This document shows positions 24,460-33,792 of a DNA stretch of 64,000 nucleotides, in pieces. Positions within the stretch are counted from its first letter, which is position 1; each line of letters begins with the position of its first letter. The DNA comes from Stutzerimonas azotifigens DSM 17556 (lineage in GTDB: Bacteria > Pseudomonadota > Gammaproteobacteria > Pseudomonadales > Pseudomonadaceae): assembly GCF_000425625.1 (NCBI RefSeq), contig NZ_KE384408.1, positions 174,382-238,381 on the forward strand, read 5' to 3'. The position numbers were made by a program, and so were the translations under genes. The notes under the pieces are model-generated. The model ran no database searches, was not told the origin of the DNA, and was given only the letters and a program-made list of their open reading frames with translations.

Positions 24460-26421
24460 ATGGATATGTCTCTCGTGATACAGCACTTGTCACCCCAACG
24501 TCCTGCCCTGGCCTTGCCCGTCCTCTGTCTGCTTCCTCTGCTCGCCCAGGCCGAGCCGATCGCCCTGCAACCCATGGTCGTCAGCGCCACCCACACCGAG
24601 CGCGCGATGCGCGATGCGCCTGCCAGTGTGTCGGTCATCACCCACGAAGAGCTCGCCAAGCGCCCCGTGCAGGACCTGCAGGAAGCCCTGCGCGGCACCG
24701 AAAGCCTGCAATTCAACGGCATCGGCTTCGACCGCCGCGGCATCAGCGTGCGCGGCATGCCCAGCGAGCACACCCTGGTGCTGGTCGACGGCAAGCGCAT
24801 CAGCACCTCCTCCGGCGCCATCGCGCATTCGGATTTCGACCTCGGCTGGGTACCGGTCGAAGCCATCGAGCGCATCGAGGTGGTACGCGGGCCGATGTCC
24901 TCGCTGTACGGTTCGGAAGCGCTGGGCGGCGTGGTGAACATCATCACCCGCAAGGCCACCGACAACTGGAAGGGCAGCGGCATCATCGATGGCGGCGTGC
25001 GCGAGGACGGCCTCGGCGGCCAGTCCCACCAGGTCGGCGCCTACCTCGGCGGCCCGCTGGTGCCCGGCGTACTCGGCCTGACGCTGAACGGCGAGACGCG
25101 CCGGCAGCAGGAGACGCCGGATTTCGACAATGAGCGTCTGTCGGAGCTGGAAGGGCGCAACGCCAATAGCGGCAGCGCGACCCTGAGCTGGACGCCGGAC
25201 GAGGCGCAGCGCATCGACCTGACCTACGGCGCCGGCCGCGAGCGGCGCTGGCGCAACACCGAAACCGGCGGCACGAACTCGGCCTACTACGAGTCCGCCG
25301 ACGTGATCGAGCGCGAACAGTGGTCGCTCGGCCACAGCGGCGACTGGCAGTGGGGCAGCACCCAGGTGCGCGCCTACCGCAACCGGCTGGATCGCGACAA
25401 CGCGCGCAGCGATGGCCAGGCTCCCAGCGATCCCCAGCGCCTGACCGACAGCGTGGTCGACGGCCACCTCAGCGTTCCCCTGTTCGACCGGCATCTGGTC
25501 ACCCTGGGCGGCGAGTGGCGCAAGGAGGAGCTGGAGGACAGCTCGGTGAACGCCGCCGGCGACGAGAGCGCACTGCATCGCGCGCTCTTCCTGCAGGACG
25601 AGATCGCCTTCAACCCGGACTGGTCGCTGACCCTCGGCAGCCGCTTCGACAAGCACGAGGCGTTCGGCTGGGAAGCCAGCCCGCGCGTCTACCTGCTGCA
25701 TCACTATAGCGACGCGCTGACCTTCCGTGCCGGTATCGGCCGCGGCTACAAGGCGCCGAGCCTCAAGCAGCTGTCGCCGGAGTATGCCGCGGTCGGCGGC
25801 GGCGGCCGCTTCACCATCTACGGCAACCCCGAGCTGAAGCCGGAAACCAACACCTCCTACGAGCTGGGCGCCGACTACCAGGGCGCGGGCTGGTCGCTGA
25901 CCGGCATGCTGTTCCAGAACGACGTGCACGACCTGATCCAGACCATCTGTGTGTCCCGCTGCGGCATCCGCGGCGCCGAGGTGCGCAACTACGAGAACCT
26001 GGAAAAGGCGCGCATCCGCGGTCTCGAACTGGGCGGCGGCATCGACCTGCCGGCGAACTTCCACTGGTCGCTCAACTACACCTACCTGGACGCACGCAAC
26101 CTCACGGCCGGCCAGCGGCTGGGCGACCGCTCCCGGCACATGGCCAACAGCGTGCTGAAATGGGCGCCGACGCCCGGCTTCGACGCGCAGCTGCGCACCG
26201 AGTACGTCGGCAGCCAGCTGGCCTACAGCAGCAACGTCGCCTATGCGCTGCCGGCCTACAGCCTCTGGCACCTGGAGCTGAGCCGCAAGCTGAGCGACAA
26301 CCTGACCCTGCGCGGCGGCGTCGAGAACATCGGCGACGAGCGCCTGGCCGACCAGAACGAGAACTTCGCCTACACCGAGCCCGGGCGTACCTACCACGTC
26401 GGCCTGGTGGCGACCTTCTGA
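24460..26421 (+). CDS. TonB-dependent outer membrane receptor (CirA/BtuB-like)
   Basis: A 653-residue TonB-dependent receptor. A signal peptide (hydrophobic ALALPVLCLLPLLAQA) precedes a TonB box region (LQPMVVSATHTE), the plug domain with RDAPASVSVITHEEL, VRGMPSEHTLVLVDGKR, IERIEVVRGPMSSLYGSEALGGVVNIITR, and a 22-strand barrel ending in YHVGLVATF. Length suits small receptors of the CirA/BtuB type. Starts at 24460 and 24466 are both possible; neither has a strong ribosome site. Its stop overlaps the start of the CobN-like gene (TGATG), so the two are translationally coupled. Ligand is inferred to be a metal or metallophore because of the Zur-like box and partners; heme or cobalamin cannot be excluded. 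Confidence 0.87.
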   Translation: MDMSLVIQHLSPQRPALALPVLCLLPLLAQAEPIALQPMVVSATHTERAMRDAPASVSVITHEELAKRPVQDLQEALRGTESLQFNGIGFDRRGISVRGMPSEHTLVLVDGKRISTSSGAIAHSDFDLGWVPVEAIERIEVVRGPMSSLYGSEALGGVVNIITRKATDNWKGSGIIDGGVREDGLGGQSHQVGAYLGGPLVPGVLGLTLNGETRRQQETPDFDNERLSELEGRNANSGSATLSWTPDEAQRIDLTYGAGRERRWRNTETGGTNSAYYESADVIEREQWSLGHSGDWQWGSTQVRAYRNRLDRDNARSDGQAPSDPQRLTDSVVDGHLSVPLFDRHLVTLGGEWRKEELEDSSVNAAGDESALHRALFLQDEIAFNPDWSLTLGSRFDKHEAFGWEASPRVYLLHHYSDALTFRAGIGRGYKAPSLKQLSPEYAAVGGGGRFTIYGNPELKPETNTSYELGADYQGAGWSLTGMLFQNDVHDLIQTICVSRCGIRGAEVRNYENLEKARIRGLELGGGIDLPANFHWSLNYTYLDARNLTAGQRLGDRSRHMANSVLKWAPTPGFDAQLRTEYVGSQLAYSSNVAYALPAYSLWHLELSRKLSDNLTLRGGVENIGDERLADQNENFAYTEPGRTYHVGLVATF

Positions 26422-29400
26422 TGCGCCGCTGGCTGCCTCTGCTGCTGGCATTGCTGGCGTGCTCCGGCACCTGGGCTTCGGCCGATCGGCCGCAGGTGCG
26501 GGTGCTGAGCAGCGACTTCGTCCTGCCCGGCAAGCACCAGCGCCTGGCCGACTGGGCCGCCGAGGCGGGCGTGGAGCTCGCCAGCCTGCGCACGGGCGAT
26601 GCGCGCGCGCCGGATGCCGGATGGCTCGCCGGGGCCGAGCTGCTGATCCTCGATACGCCGCGGCCGTCGGACGTGGCCGCGGTCGAACAACGGCTCGGCG
26701 ACCTGCTGGAGCGCCAGCCGGTGCCCTGGGTCAGGATCGGCGGCGGTCCGCCGGCGTTCGGCCACCTGCCGCCGCCCTTGGCGATGCGCCTGATCGGCTA
26801 CTACGGCAACGGCGGCGCGGCCAACCTGCGGCAGCTGTTCACCCTGGTGCAGCGCCGGCATGCGGAGCAGCCGTTCGACGACCTGCCGGCACCGGTCGAA
26901 CTGCCGCAGACCGGCTTCTATCATCCCGACGCGCCAGCGCCGTTCGCCTCCCTGGACGACTACCTGGCCTGGGGCCGCGCGCGCTGGGCCGGGGACGCGC
27001 CGCGCATCGCCTTCGCCATTCATCGCGGCGCCATCGCCGACGGCCAGCTCGCGGCCATCGACGAACTGGTCCGGCGCAGCGAGCGGCATGGCCAGGCGCC
27101 GCTGGTGTTCTGGTTCGACGACCGCGACCCGCAGGCGCTGACCAACCTGTTCGCCAGCGCCGACGTGCAGGCGCTGGTCAACCTGCAGCACATGCAGAAT
27201 GGCCCGGCACGCAAGGCCGAATTCCTCGGGCTGGACGTGCCGGTGCTGCAGACCTTCGGCTACCGTGACGGCGGCGAAGCCGACTGGCTGGCCGAACCGA
27301 GCGGCATGCAGGCGCGCACGGCGGCGGCTTTCCTCAGCGTGCCGGAAGCCTGGGGCATGAGCGATCCACTGGTGATCAGCGCGCTGGAGAACGGCGAGCC
27401 GAAGCTGATGGCGGGGCAGGTCGAGGCGCTGCTCGGCAAGCTCGACCGGCTGGTGCGCCTGCGCCAGCGGCCGGCGGCCGAGAAACGCCTGGCGCTGATG
27501 TTCTGGAACCACCCGGACGGCGAGCGCAACCTGTCCGCCTCGCACCTCAACGTGCCGGCCAGCCTGGCCGGTTTGAGCGAGGCGCTGCAGCGCGCCGGCT
27601 ACGACGTGCCGGCCAGGGCGGAGGCGGAGCTGATCGCCCCGGCGCAGCGCCTGCTGGCCGGCTACTACCGCCCGGAAACCCTCGACCAGCTGTACCGCGA
27701 CGGCCTCGCCGAGAGCCTGCCATTGAGCGACTACCAGGCCTGGTTCGATCGATTGCCCGAGGCCACGCGCGAAGCCTTGCGCGCGCGCTGGGGCGATCCG
27801 GCCGAGCATTGGGCGCTGCGCGAGATCGACGGCGAGCTACGTTTCATCGTGCCGGCCATGCACCTGGGCAAGCTCCTGCTGCTGCCGCAGCCACCGCGTG
27901 CCGGGCGGCCGGGCGAGGCCTACCACGACGCCCAGGTACCTCCGGACCACCTCTACCTGGCGGTCTACCAGTACCTGCGCGAGCGTTTCGACGCCGACGC
28001 GCTGATCCACTTCGGCACCCACGGCACCCAGGAATGGCTGCCCGGCAAGGACCGCGGGCTGGCCGTCGGCGACTATCCCTTCCGGGTGCTCGGCGACCTG
28101 CCGGTGTTCTACCCCTATATCCAGGACAACATCGGCGAGGCCATCCAGGCCCGGCGTCGCGGGCGGGCGGTCACCGTCAGCCACCAGACGCCGCCGTTCG
28201 CCCCGGCCGGGCTGTACGACGAGCTGCGCGACCTGCATCAGCTGATCCACGAATACCAGCAACTGGACGAGGGCGCGGTGCGCCAGCGCAGCGCCGAGCA
28301 GATCCGCGCCGCGGTGCTGGAAGCCGGCCTGCAGGCCGACTTCGGCTGGGACGAGGCGGGCATGCGCGAGGATTTCCCGTCCTTTCTCGCCGCGCTGCAC
28401 GATCACCTCCACGAACTGGCGCGCGGCGCCACCCCGCTGGGCCTGCACACCTTCGGCGAGCCGGCGTCGCCCGAACACCGCCTGAGCACGGTGATGCAGC
28501 AGCTGGGCGCCCCCTATTACCAGGCGCTGGGGCTCGACCCCGAAGAGATGTTCGCCGTGGACTTCGCCGCCCTGCAGGAAACGGCGCCCTACCGGACGCT
28601 GAAGACCTACCTGCGCGACGGCGGCTCGCTGGACGAGGTGCGCGCCCCCGCGCTGCGCGAGCAACTGGCCCGCGGTATCGAGCTGGATCGCCACCTCGCT
28701 AAAACCGGGGAGATCGAGGCGCTGCTGGCCGGGCTGGCGGGGCGCTTCGTCGCGCCGGGGCCGGGCGGCGATCCGATCCGCAACCCGGACGTGCCCAGCG
28801 GCCGCAATCTCTACGCCTTCGAGGCGGACAAGATTCCCACCCGGGCGGCCTTCGAGGCCGGCGAAGAGGCGCTGCAACAGCTGATCGAGCAGTATCGCGC
28901 CGAGCACGACGGGCAGGCCCCGCGCAAGCTGGCCTTCAGCCTGTGGTCATCCGAGGCGCTGCGCCACCTGGGCATCGTCGAGAGCCAGGTGCTGCACGCG
29001 CTCGGCCTGCGCCCCGTGTGGGATGCCGGCGGGCGGGTCACCGAACTGGAGATCATTCCCGCCGAGCAACTGGGGCGGCCGCGCATCGATGCCGTGCTGC
29101 AGGTCACCAGCGTCTACCGCGACCAGTTCGACGGCTTCATGCGGCTGCTGGCCGATGCGGTCGAACGGCTGGCCGAGCTGGACGAGCCGGGCAATGCCAT
29201 CGCCGAGAACAGCCGGGCGCTGGCCGAGCGGCTGCGGCAGCAGGGCATGGCCGAGGAGCAGGCCCGGCGGCTGGCGCGCCTGCGGGTGTTCGGCAACGAG
29301 CCGGGGGACTACGGCACCGGCCTGCCGCAACTGACCCTCGACTCCACCGGCTGGGACGACGAATCGGCGCTGGCCGAGCAGTTCCTCGGCCGCCTGCAGT

Positions 29401-30278
29401 ACGGCTATGGCAGCCAGGACTGGGGCCTCAGGCTGGAGAGCACCAACCTGTTCGCCGAGCAGCTGAAGGGCGTGCAGGCGGCAGTGATGTCGCGCTCCTC
29501 GGAGCTCAACGGCGTGCTCTCCACCGACCATCCGTTCGAATTCCTCGGCGGTCTGTCGCTGGCGGTGCGCCACTTGGACGGCAGCAGCCCGGCGCTCTAC
29601 ATCAGCGATCTGCGCCAGCGCGAGCCGCGCACCACCGGCGCGGCGCAGTTCCTCGCCAGCGAGCTGCGCGGGCGCTACCTCAACCCGCAGTGGATCGGCG
29701 CCATGCAGGAGGAGGGCTATGCCGGCACCCTGGAGATGGTCAACCTGGTCAACAACCTGTGGGGCTGGCAGGCCGCCGACCGCAGCATGGTGCGCGCCGA
29801 CCAGTGGCAGGCGATCCACGACACCTTCGTCATGGACAAGCGCCAGCTCGGCCTGAACGCCTGGTTCGAGCAGCACAACCCGACGGCCCAGGCGCAGATG
29901 ATCGAGCGCATGGTCGAGGCCATCCGCAAGGGCTACTGGGATGCCAGCGAGCAGACCCGTCGCGAACTGGCCGAGCGCCGCCGGCAACTGGCGTCGACCG
30001 AGGCGGGGGAAGTCGGCCAGCCCGCGACCCGCGACTTCATCGAGCGCATCGCCGCCGGTTTCGGCCTGCAGGGCGGTTCGGTTCCGGCAGCGGAAGGCGC
30101 AAGCGCCGATGCCGGCCAGACCGTCAGCGGGCAGGTGCTCGAGGAAGTGTCGGCCTCGGGCGGCGACGAGCGGCCGCGCTGGCTGCTCTGGCTCGGCCTT
30201 GCGGCGCTGCTCGCGCTCTTCATCGCCGGCGCCGTCCGGCAATCCCTCTCCAATCGACGTCTTGTGGAACACGTATAA
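26421..30278 (+). CDS. CobN-like chelatase-family protein, exported and membrane-anchored
   Basis: A 1285-residue protein of the CobN/magnesium chelatase large-subunit family. Hallmarks include HFGTHGTQEWLPGKDRGLAVGD, PDVPSGRNLYAFEADKIPT, LWSSEALRHLGI and the C-terminal VMSRSSELNGVLSTDHPFEFLGGL and EMVNLVNNLWGWQ. It departs from cytosolic cobaltochelatase CobN by having a signal peptide (RRWLPLLLALLACSGTWASA) and a C-terminal membrane helix (about 1253-1272, LLWLGLAALLALFIAGAV), placing the body outside the cytoplasm. No CobS/CobT partners are nearby. Start overlaps the receptor stop, and the ExbB-like gene follows directly. The role is probably metal handling in the envelope, not B12 synthesis. 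Confidence 0.85.
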   Translation: MRRWLPLLLALLACSGTWASADRPQVRVLSSDFVLPGKHQRLADWAAEAGVELASLRTGDARAPDAGWLAGAELLILDTPRPSDVAAVEQRLGDLLERQPVPWVRIGGGPPAFGHLPPPLAMRLIGYYGNGGAANLRQLFTLVQRRHAEQPFDDLPAPVELPQTGFYHPDAPAPFASLDDYLAWGRARWAGDAPRIAFAIHRGAIADGQLAAIDELVRRSERHGQAPLVFWFDDRDPQALTNLFASADVQALVNLQHMQNGPARKAEFLGLDVPVLQTFGYRDGGEADWLAEPSGMQARTAAAFLSVPEAWGMSDPLVISALENGEPKLMAGQVEALLGKLDRLVRLRQRPAAEKRLALMFWNHPDGERNLSASHLNVPASLAGLSEALQRAGYDVPARAEAELIAPAQRLLAGYYRPETLDQLYRDGLAESLPLSDYQAWFDRLPEATREALRARWGDPAEHWALREIDGELRFIVPAMHLGKLLLLPQPPRAGRPGEAYHDAQVPPDHLYLAVYQYLRERFDADALIHFGTHGTQEWLPGKDRGLAVGDYPFRVLGDLPVFYPYIQDNIGEAIQARRRGRAVTVSHQTPPFAPAGLYDELRDLHQLIHEYQQLDEGAVRQRSAEQIRAAVLEAGLQADFGWDEAGMREDFPSFLAALHDHLHELARGATPLGLHTFGEPASPEHRLSTVMQQLGAPYYQALGLDPEEMFAVDFAALQETAPYRTLKTYLRDGGSLDEVRAPALREQLARGIELDRHLAKTGEIEALLAGLAGRFVAPGPGGDPIRNPDVPSGRNLYAFEADKIPTRAAFEAGEEALQQLIEQYRAEHDGQAPRKLAFSLWSSEALRHLGIVESQVLHALGLRPVWDAGGRVTELEIIPAEQLGRPRIDAVLQVTSVYRDQFDGFMRLLADAVERLAELDEPGNAIAENSRALAERLRQQGMAEEQARRLARLRVFGNEPGDYGTGLPQLTLDSTGWDDESALAEQFLGRLQYGYGSQDWGLRLESTNLFAEQLKGVQAAVMSRSSELNGVLSTDHPFEFLGGLSLAVRHLDGSSPALYISDLRQREPRTTGAAQFLASELRGRYLNPQWIGAMQEEGYAGTLEMVNLVNNLWGWQAADRSMVRADQWQAIHDTFVMDKRQLGLNAWFEQHNPTAQAQMIERMVEAIRKGYWDASEQTRRELAERRRQLASTEAGEVGQPATRDFIERIAAGFGLQGGSVPAAEGASADAGQTVSGQVLEEVSASGGDERPRWLLWLGLAALLALFIAGAVRQSLSNRRLVEHV

Positions 30279-30755
30279 ATGAATGGTCTGGAAACCAGCC
30301 TCTACGAACTCACCCGGTTGTTCCTGCTGCCGGTCCTGCTGCTGATCCTCGCCGCGCTGGCCTATGCCTTCGTCGCCCTGGGCGCCTTCGCCCTGGAGGC
30401 CTGGCAGCGTCGCGCCGGACGCTACCGCTCGTGCCTGGCGGCCTGGCACCGCGAGCATGGCGGGACCAGCGACGACCTCGAACTGTGGATCATGCAGCGC
30501 CTCGAATGGCTGCGCGTCACTTCGCGCAGCGCGCCGATGCTCGGCCTGGTGGCGACCATGATCCCCATGGGCCCGGCGCTGCTGGCGCTGACGCAAAACG
30601 ATGCCCAGGGCATCGGCGAGAACCTGGTGGTGGCCTTCTCCGCGGTGATCCTGGCGCTGGTCAGCGCGAGCATCACCTTCTTCATCCTCACCGTGCGCCG
30701 CCGCTGGCTGCTGCAGGAACTGCGCGTCATCGAGCGCGCGCGGGAGCAGGGCTGA
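30279..30755 (+). CDS. MotA/TolQ/ExbB-like proton channel family protein
   Basis: A 158-residue inner membrane protein with three hydrophobic segments at about 12-38, 84-103 and 115-138. The pattern SAPMLGLVATMIPMGPALLAL followed by ENLVVAFSAVILALVSASITFFIL matches the MotA/TolQ/ExbB proton-channel fold, though it is shorter than ExbB. Its ATG follows the CobN-like stop without a gap and its stop overlaps the next start (TGATG). With the DUF2149 protein it probably energises the receptor or CobN-like protein, as ExbB does with ExbD. Confidence 0.85.
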   Translation: MNGLETSLYELTRLFLLPVLLLILAALAYAFVALGAFALEAWQRRAGRYRSCLAAWHREHGGTSDDLELWIMQRLEWLRVTSRSAPMLGLVATMIPMGPALLALTQNDAQGIGENLVVAFSAVILALVSASITFFILTVRRRWLLQELRVIERAREQG

Positions 30756-31081
30756 TGCGTTTTCTCGAACACGACGAGGCGGACGACCCGATCCTCTCGA
30801 TGGTCAACCTGATCGACCTGTTCCTGGTGGTGATCGGGATCCTGCTGATCGTCATCGTGCAGAATCCGCTGAATCCCTTCAGCCAGGACAAGGTGGTGGT
30901 CATCGAGAACCCCGGCGAGGCGGACATGCGCATGCTGGTCAAGGACGGCCAGGAACTGAAGCGCTACGAATCCAGCGGCGAGATCGGCGAAGGGCAGGGC
31001 ACCAAGGCCGGCGTGACCTACCGCCTGGCCGATGGGCGGATGGTCTACGTGCCGGAGGGCGAGCCGGGGCAGGAGCGATAG
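30755..31081 (+). CDS. DUF2149 protein (ExbD-like partner)
   Basis: A 108-residue protein with one membrane segment near residues 16-37 (MVNLIDLFLVVIGILLIVIV) and a small soluble C-terminal domain. The layout, a short cytoplasmic tail, one helix with Asp21 near its start and a periplasmic domain, resembles ExbD/TolR, and DUF2149 genes regularly follow ExbB-like and CobN-like genes. The start overlaps the ExbB-like stop by one base. It closes the four-gene operon. No intrinsic terminator is evident; the next gene is convergent, 25 bases away. Confidence 0.85.
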   Translation: MRFLEHDEADDPILSMVNLIDLFLVVIGILLIVIVQNPLNPFSQDKVVVIENPGEADMRMLVKDGQELKRYESSGEIGEGQGTKAGVTYRLADGRMVYVPEGEPGQER

Positions 31082-31106
31082 ACTCCGGTCCCGGCGCTGC
31101 GGCGGA

Positions 31107-33077
31107 TCAGAAGGCGAAGCAGGAGCAGCCGAATGCCCCCCAGAAGCCCTGGTAATCGCTGACCGGCACGTTCGACAGGCGCGCCCCTTCGTGATGGTGG
31201 GCGTGTACGGCACAGGCGCCGGCGCACTGGTGGACCTGCGCGGTCAGCGGCGCGGCGGGCTTCCAGTGCCCCTCCACCCTGGCCACCGGGGACCAGTCCG
31301 GCAGGGCCGGCGGGGAGAGCTTGTCGAACTCACCGGTGGCGTACACCACCTTGCCACCGACCACGGTGAGCACCGATTCGAGCCACTTGATCTGCTCTTC
31401 CTCGACGGCGAAGTAGTCTGCGGACAAGGCCACCAGGTCGGCGAACTGGCCCACCTTGATCTGCCCCTTGCGACCCTGCTCGCTGGAGAACCAGGCGCTG
31501 CCGTGGGTGAACAGCTCCAGCGCGGTCTCGCGCGACAGCCCCTGCGGATGGAGCTGCAGCCCGCCGACGGTGCGGCCGCTCACCAGCCAGTACAGCGCGG
31601 TCCAGGGGTTGTAGCTGGCCACCCGGGTGGCGTCGGTGCCGGCGCCTACCGGCACGCCCTCGGACAGCATGCGCTGGATCGGCGGGGTGTGTTCGGCGGC
31701 CTGCTGGCCGTAGCGGTCGACGAAGTACTCGCCCTGGAAGGCCATGCGATGCTGGATGGCGATGCCGCCGCCGAGCGCGTGCACCCGCTCGATGTTCCTC
31801 GGGCTGATCGTCTCGGCGTGGTCGAACAGCCAGGGCAGGCCGTTGAAGGGAATGTCGCGGTCGACCTTCTCGAACACGTCGAGCATGCGCGAGATGGACT
31901 CGTCGTAGGTCGCATGCAGGCGGAACGGCCAGCGCTGCTCGACCAGCAGGCGGACCACCGGTTCCAGCTCCTGCTCCATGCTCTGCGGCAGGTCCGGGCG
32001 CGGCTCGAGGAAGTCCTCGAAGTCGGCGGCGGAGAACACCAGCATCTCGCCGGCGCCGTTGTGGCGGAAGAAGTCGTTGCCGTCGCCGGGCTTGACCATC
32101 GTCGTCCAGTTGCGGAAGTCGGCCAGTTCTTCCCTGGGCTTCTAGGTGAACAGGTTGTAGGCGATGCGCACGCTGAGCTGGTCGTCCTCGGCCAGCTTGC
32201 GGATCACTTCGTAGTCTTCCGGGTAGTTCTGGAAGCCGCCGCCGGCGTCGATGGCGCTGGTGACGCCCAGGCGGTTGAGCTCGCGCATGAACTGGCGGGT
32301 CGAGTTGACCTGGTACTCCAGCGGCAGCTTCGGCCCCTTGGCCAGGGTGGCGTAGAGGATCATCGCGTTGGGCCGGGCGATCAGCATGCCGGTGGGATTG
32401 CCGCTGGCGTCGCGCTGGATCTCGCCGCCGGGCGGGCTGGGCGTGTCCCTGGTGTAGCCGACCGCCTTCAGCGCGGCGCGGTTGAGCAGCGCGCGGTCGT
32501 AGAGGTGCAGCACGAACACCGGGGTGTCGGGCGCGGCCTGGTTCACTTCCTCCAGGGTCGGCATGCGCTTCTCGGCGAACTGGAACTCGGTCCAGCCGCC
32601 GACCACCCGCACCCATTGCGGCGCCGGCGTGCGCTCGGCCTGCTCCTTGAGCATGCGCAGCGCGTCGGCCAGCGAGGGCACGCCTTCCCAGCGCAGTTCC
32701 AGGTTGTAGTTGAGCCCGCCACGGATCAGGTGCAGGTGCGAGTCGTTGAGCCCGGGTATGACGCTGCGGCGCTGCAGGTCGACCACCCGGGTGGTGCTGC
32801 CGCGCAGGGCCATGGCCTCGGCATCGGAGCCGACGGCGACGAAACGGCCATCCTCGATGGCGACGGCGGAAACCGTGGGATTGTCGCGGTCCACGGTGTG
32901 GATGCGGCCGTTGTGCAGAATCAGATCGGCGGTCATGGAACCCCCTGAGGGCGTGGTCGTGGATGGACCGGCGGCGTGGGCGAAAGGCTGGGCGGATCAG
33001 AGTGCGCCCGCCGCGCCTGGCACCGTGCTGGCGGCGAGGAACTGGCGGCGGCTGTTGCAGGGTGGATCGCGGTTCAT
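31107..33077 (-). pseudogene. Tat-exported YtcJ-type amidohydrolase interrupted by two in-frame stops
   Basis: One continuous reading frame encodes a metal-dependent amidohydrolase but is broken twice. The ATG at 33077, after AGGAG, starts a twin-arginine signal (SRRQFLAAS then PGAAGAL), stopped by TGA at 32999-32997; reading on gives SAQPFAHA, an ideal signal-peptide end, then MTADLILHNG (ATG 32936). A TAG at 32144-32142 follows YNLFT, where relatives as I recall them have Gln, consistent with one CAG-to-TAG change. The remainder, with HRMAFQGEY, GTDATRVASYNPW and VGQFADL, stays in frame to 31107. Metal-ligand motif DSHLHL is in the first part, the Asp of GTDAT in the second. An internal start at 32936 has AGGGGG upstream, but would still meet TAG. 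Suppression or sequencing error are alternatives. Confidence 0.82.
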
Positions 33078-33090
33078 GGATGTCTCCTGA

Positions 33091-33660
33091 TCAGCGGGCG
33101 TTCAGCCAGGGGGAGAGCCAGCGGGTGACCGTCGGCATGAAGAAATAGACGACCAGCAGCACGATGCTGAGGGTGATCAGCACGTTGCTCGGCAGGTAGC
33201 CTCCGAGCCAGGGCGCCCGGACGAACACGGGCTGCCAGAGCTGCGGTATCAGCAGGCTCAGCGGCAGGATCACCAGGAAGGTGACGCACGCCTGCTTCCA
33301 GCGGGGAGGCGGCTCGGCGCCTCCGGCGAGGGCAGGGCTGAACCAGAACTCGCGATCGGGGTTGATCTCGGTCCGGTCGCCGTCGGCGAGCAGGGGACGG
33401 ACCTGCTCGATCAGCCCACGGCGTTCGTCGGATTCCAGCCAGGCGTGCAGCCGTTCGGGATTGGCGAAGCGCAGCACGCAGGTGAACTGCCGCTGGCTGC
33501 CTTGCTGCTCGCGCATCACGTCGATGCCCAGGTGGCCGGGATAGCCCTTGGCCGCCTCCACGGTGCGATGCAGCCAGCGTTCGTACGCCTGCTCGTTGCC
33601 TTCCTTGACGCGGTGGCGGATGAGCAGGGTGACCACGTCGTTCGAACGGTCGCTAGTCAT
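33091..33660 (-). CDS. Antibiotic biosynthesis monooxygenase-domain membrane protein
   Basis: A 189-residue protein with an N-terminal ABM (dimeric alpha-beta barrel) domain (about 8-105; VTLLIRHRVKEGNEQAYERWL, FTCVLRFANPERLHAWLES) and two C-terminal membrane helices (about 122-145 and 157-176). This DUF-type fusion of ABM and TM segments occurs beside amidohydrolase genes. It has an AGGAAG site and its stop lies 13 bases before the amidohydrolase signal-peptide start, so the two form an operon. Catalysis is unproven; some ABM-fold proteins act on quinones, others are non-enzymatic. Confidence 0.82.
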   Translation of the reverse strand: MTSDRSNDVVTLLIRHRVKEGNEQAYERWLHRTVEAAKGYPGHLGIDVMREQQGSQRQFTCVLRFANPERLHAWLESDERRGLIEQVRPLLADGDRTEINPDREFWFSPALAGGAEPPPRWKQACVTFLVILPLSLLIPQLWQPVFVRAPWLGGYLPSNVLITLSIVLLVVYFFMPTVTRWLSPWLNAR

Positions 33661-33792
33661 GGTTCGCTTCCTGTTTCGCCGGCCGGTCGTGGCGGCATCG
33701 CTCCCGTGCTGCGCCTGCGGGCGGTTGCCCCGGAGCGGAAACGGATGCCCGTACGCACCGCCGGCGGTGCATGGACTGGGGCGGCGGCGAGC

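Noticed and set aside
26421..30278. Annotation as cobaltochelatase CobN of B12 synthesis
   Set aside because: Signal peptide, C-terminal membrane anchor, absence of cobS/cobT and linkage to ExbB-like and DUF2149 genes point to another role.
31107..32099. The downstream half of the amidohydrolase as an independent gene
   Set aside because: Its first ATG has no ribosome site and the half lacks the first metal-binding motif; it is the same frame as the upstream half.
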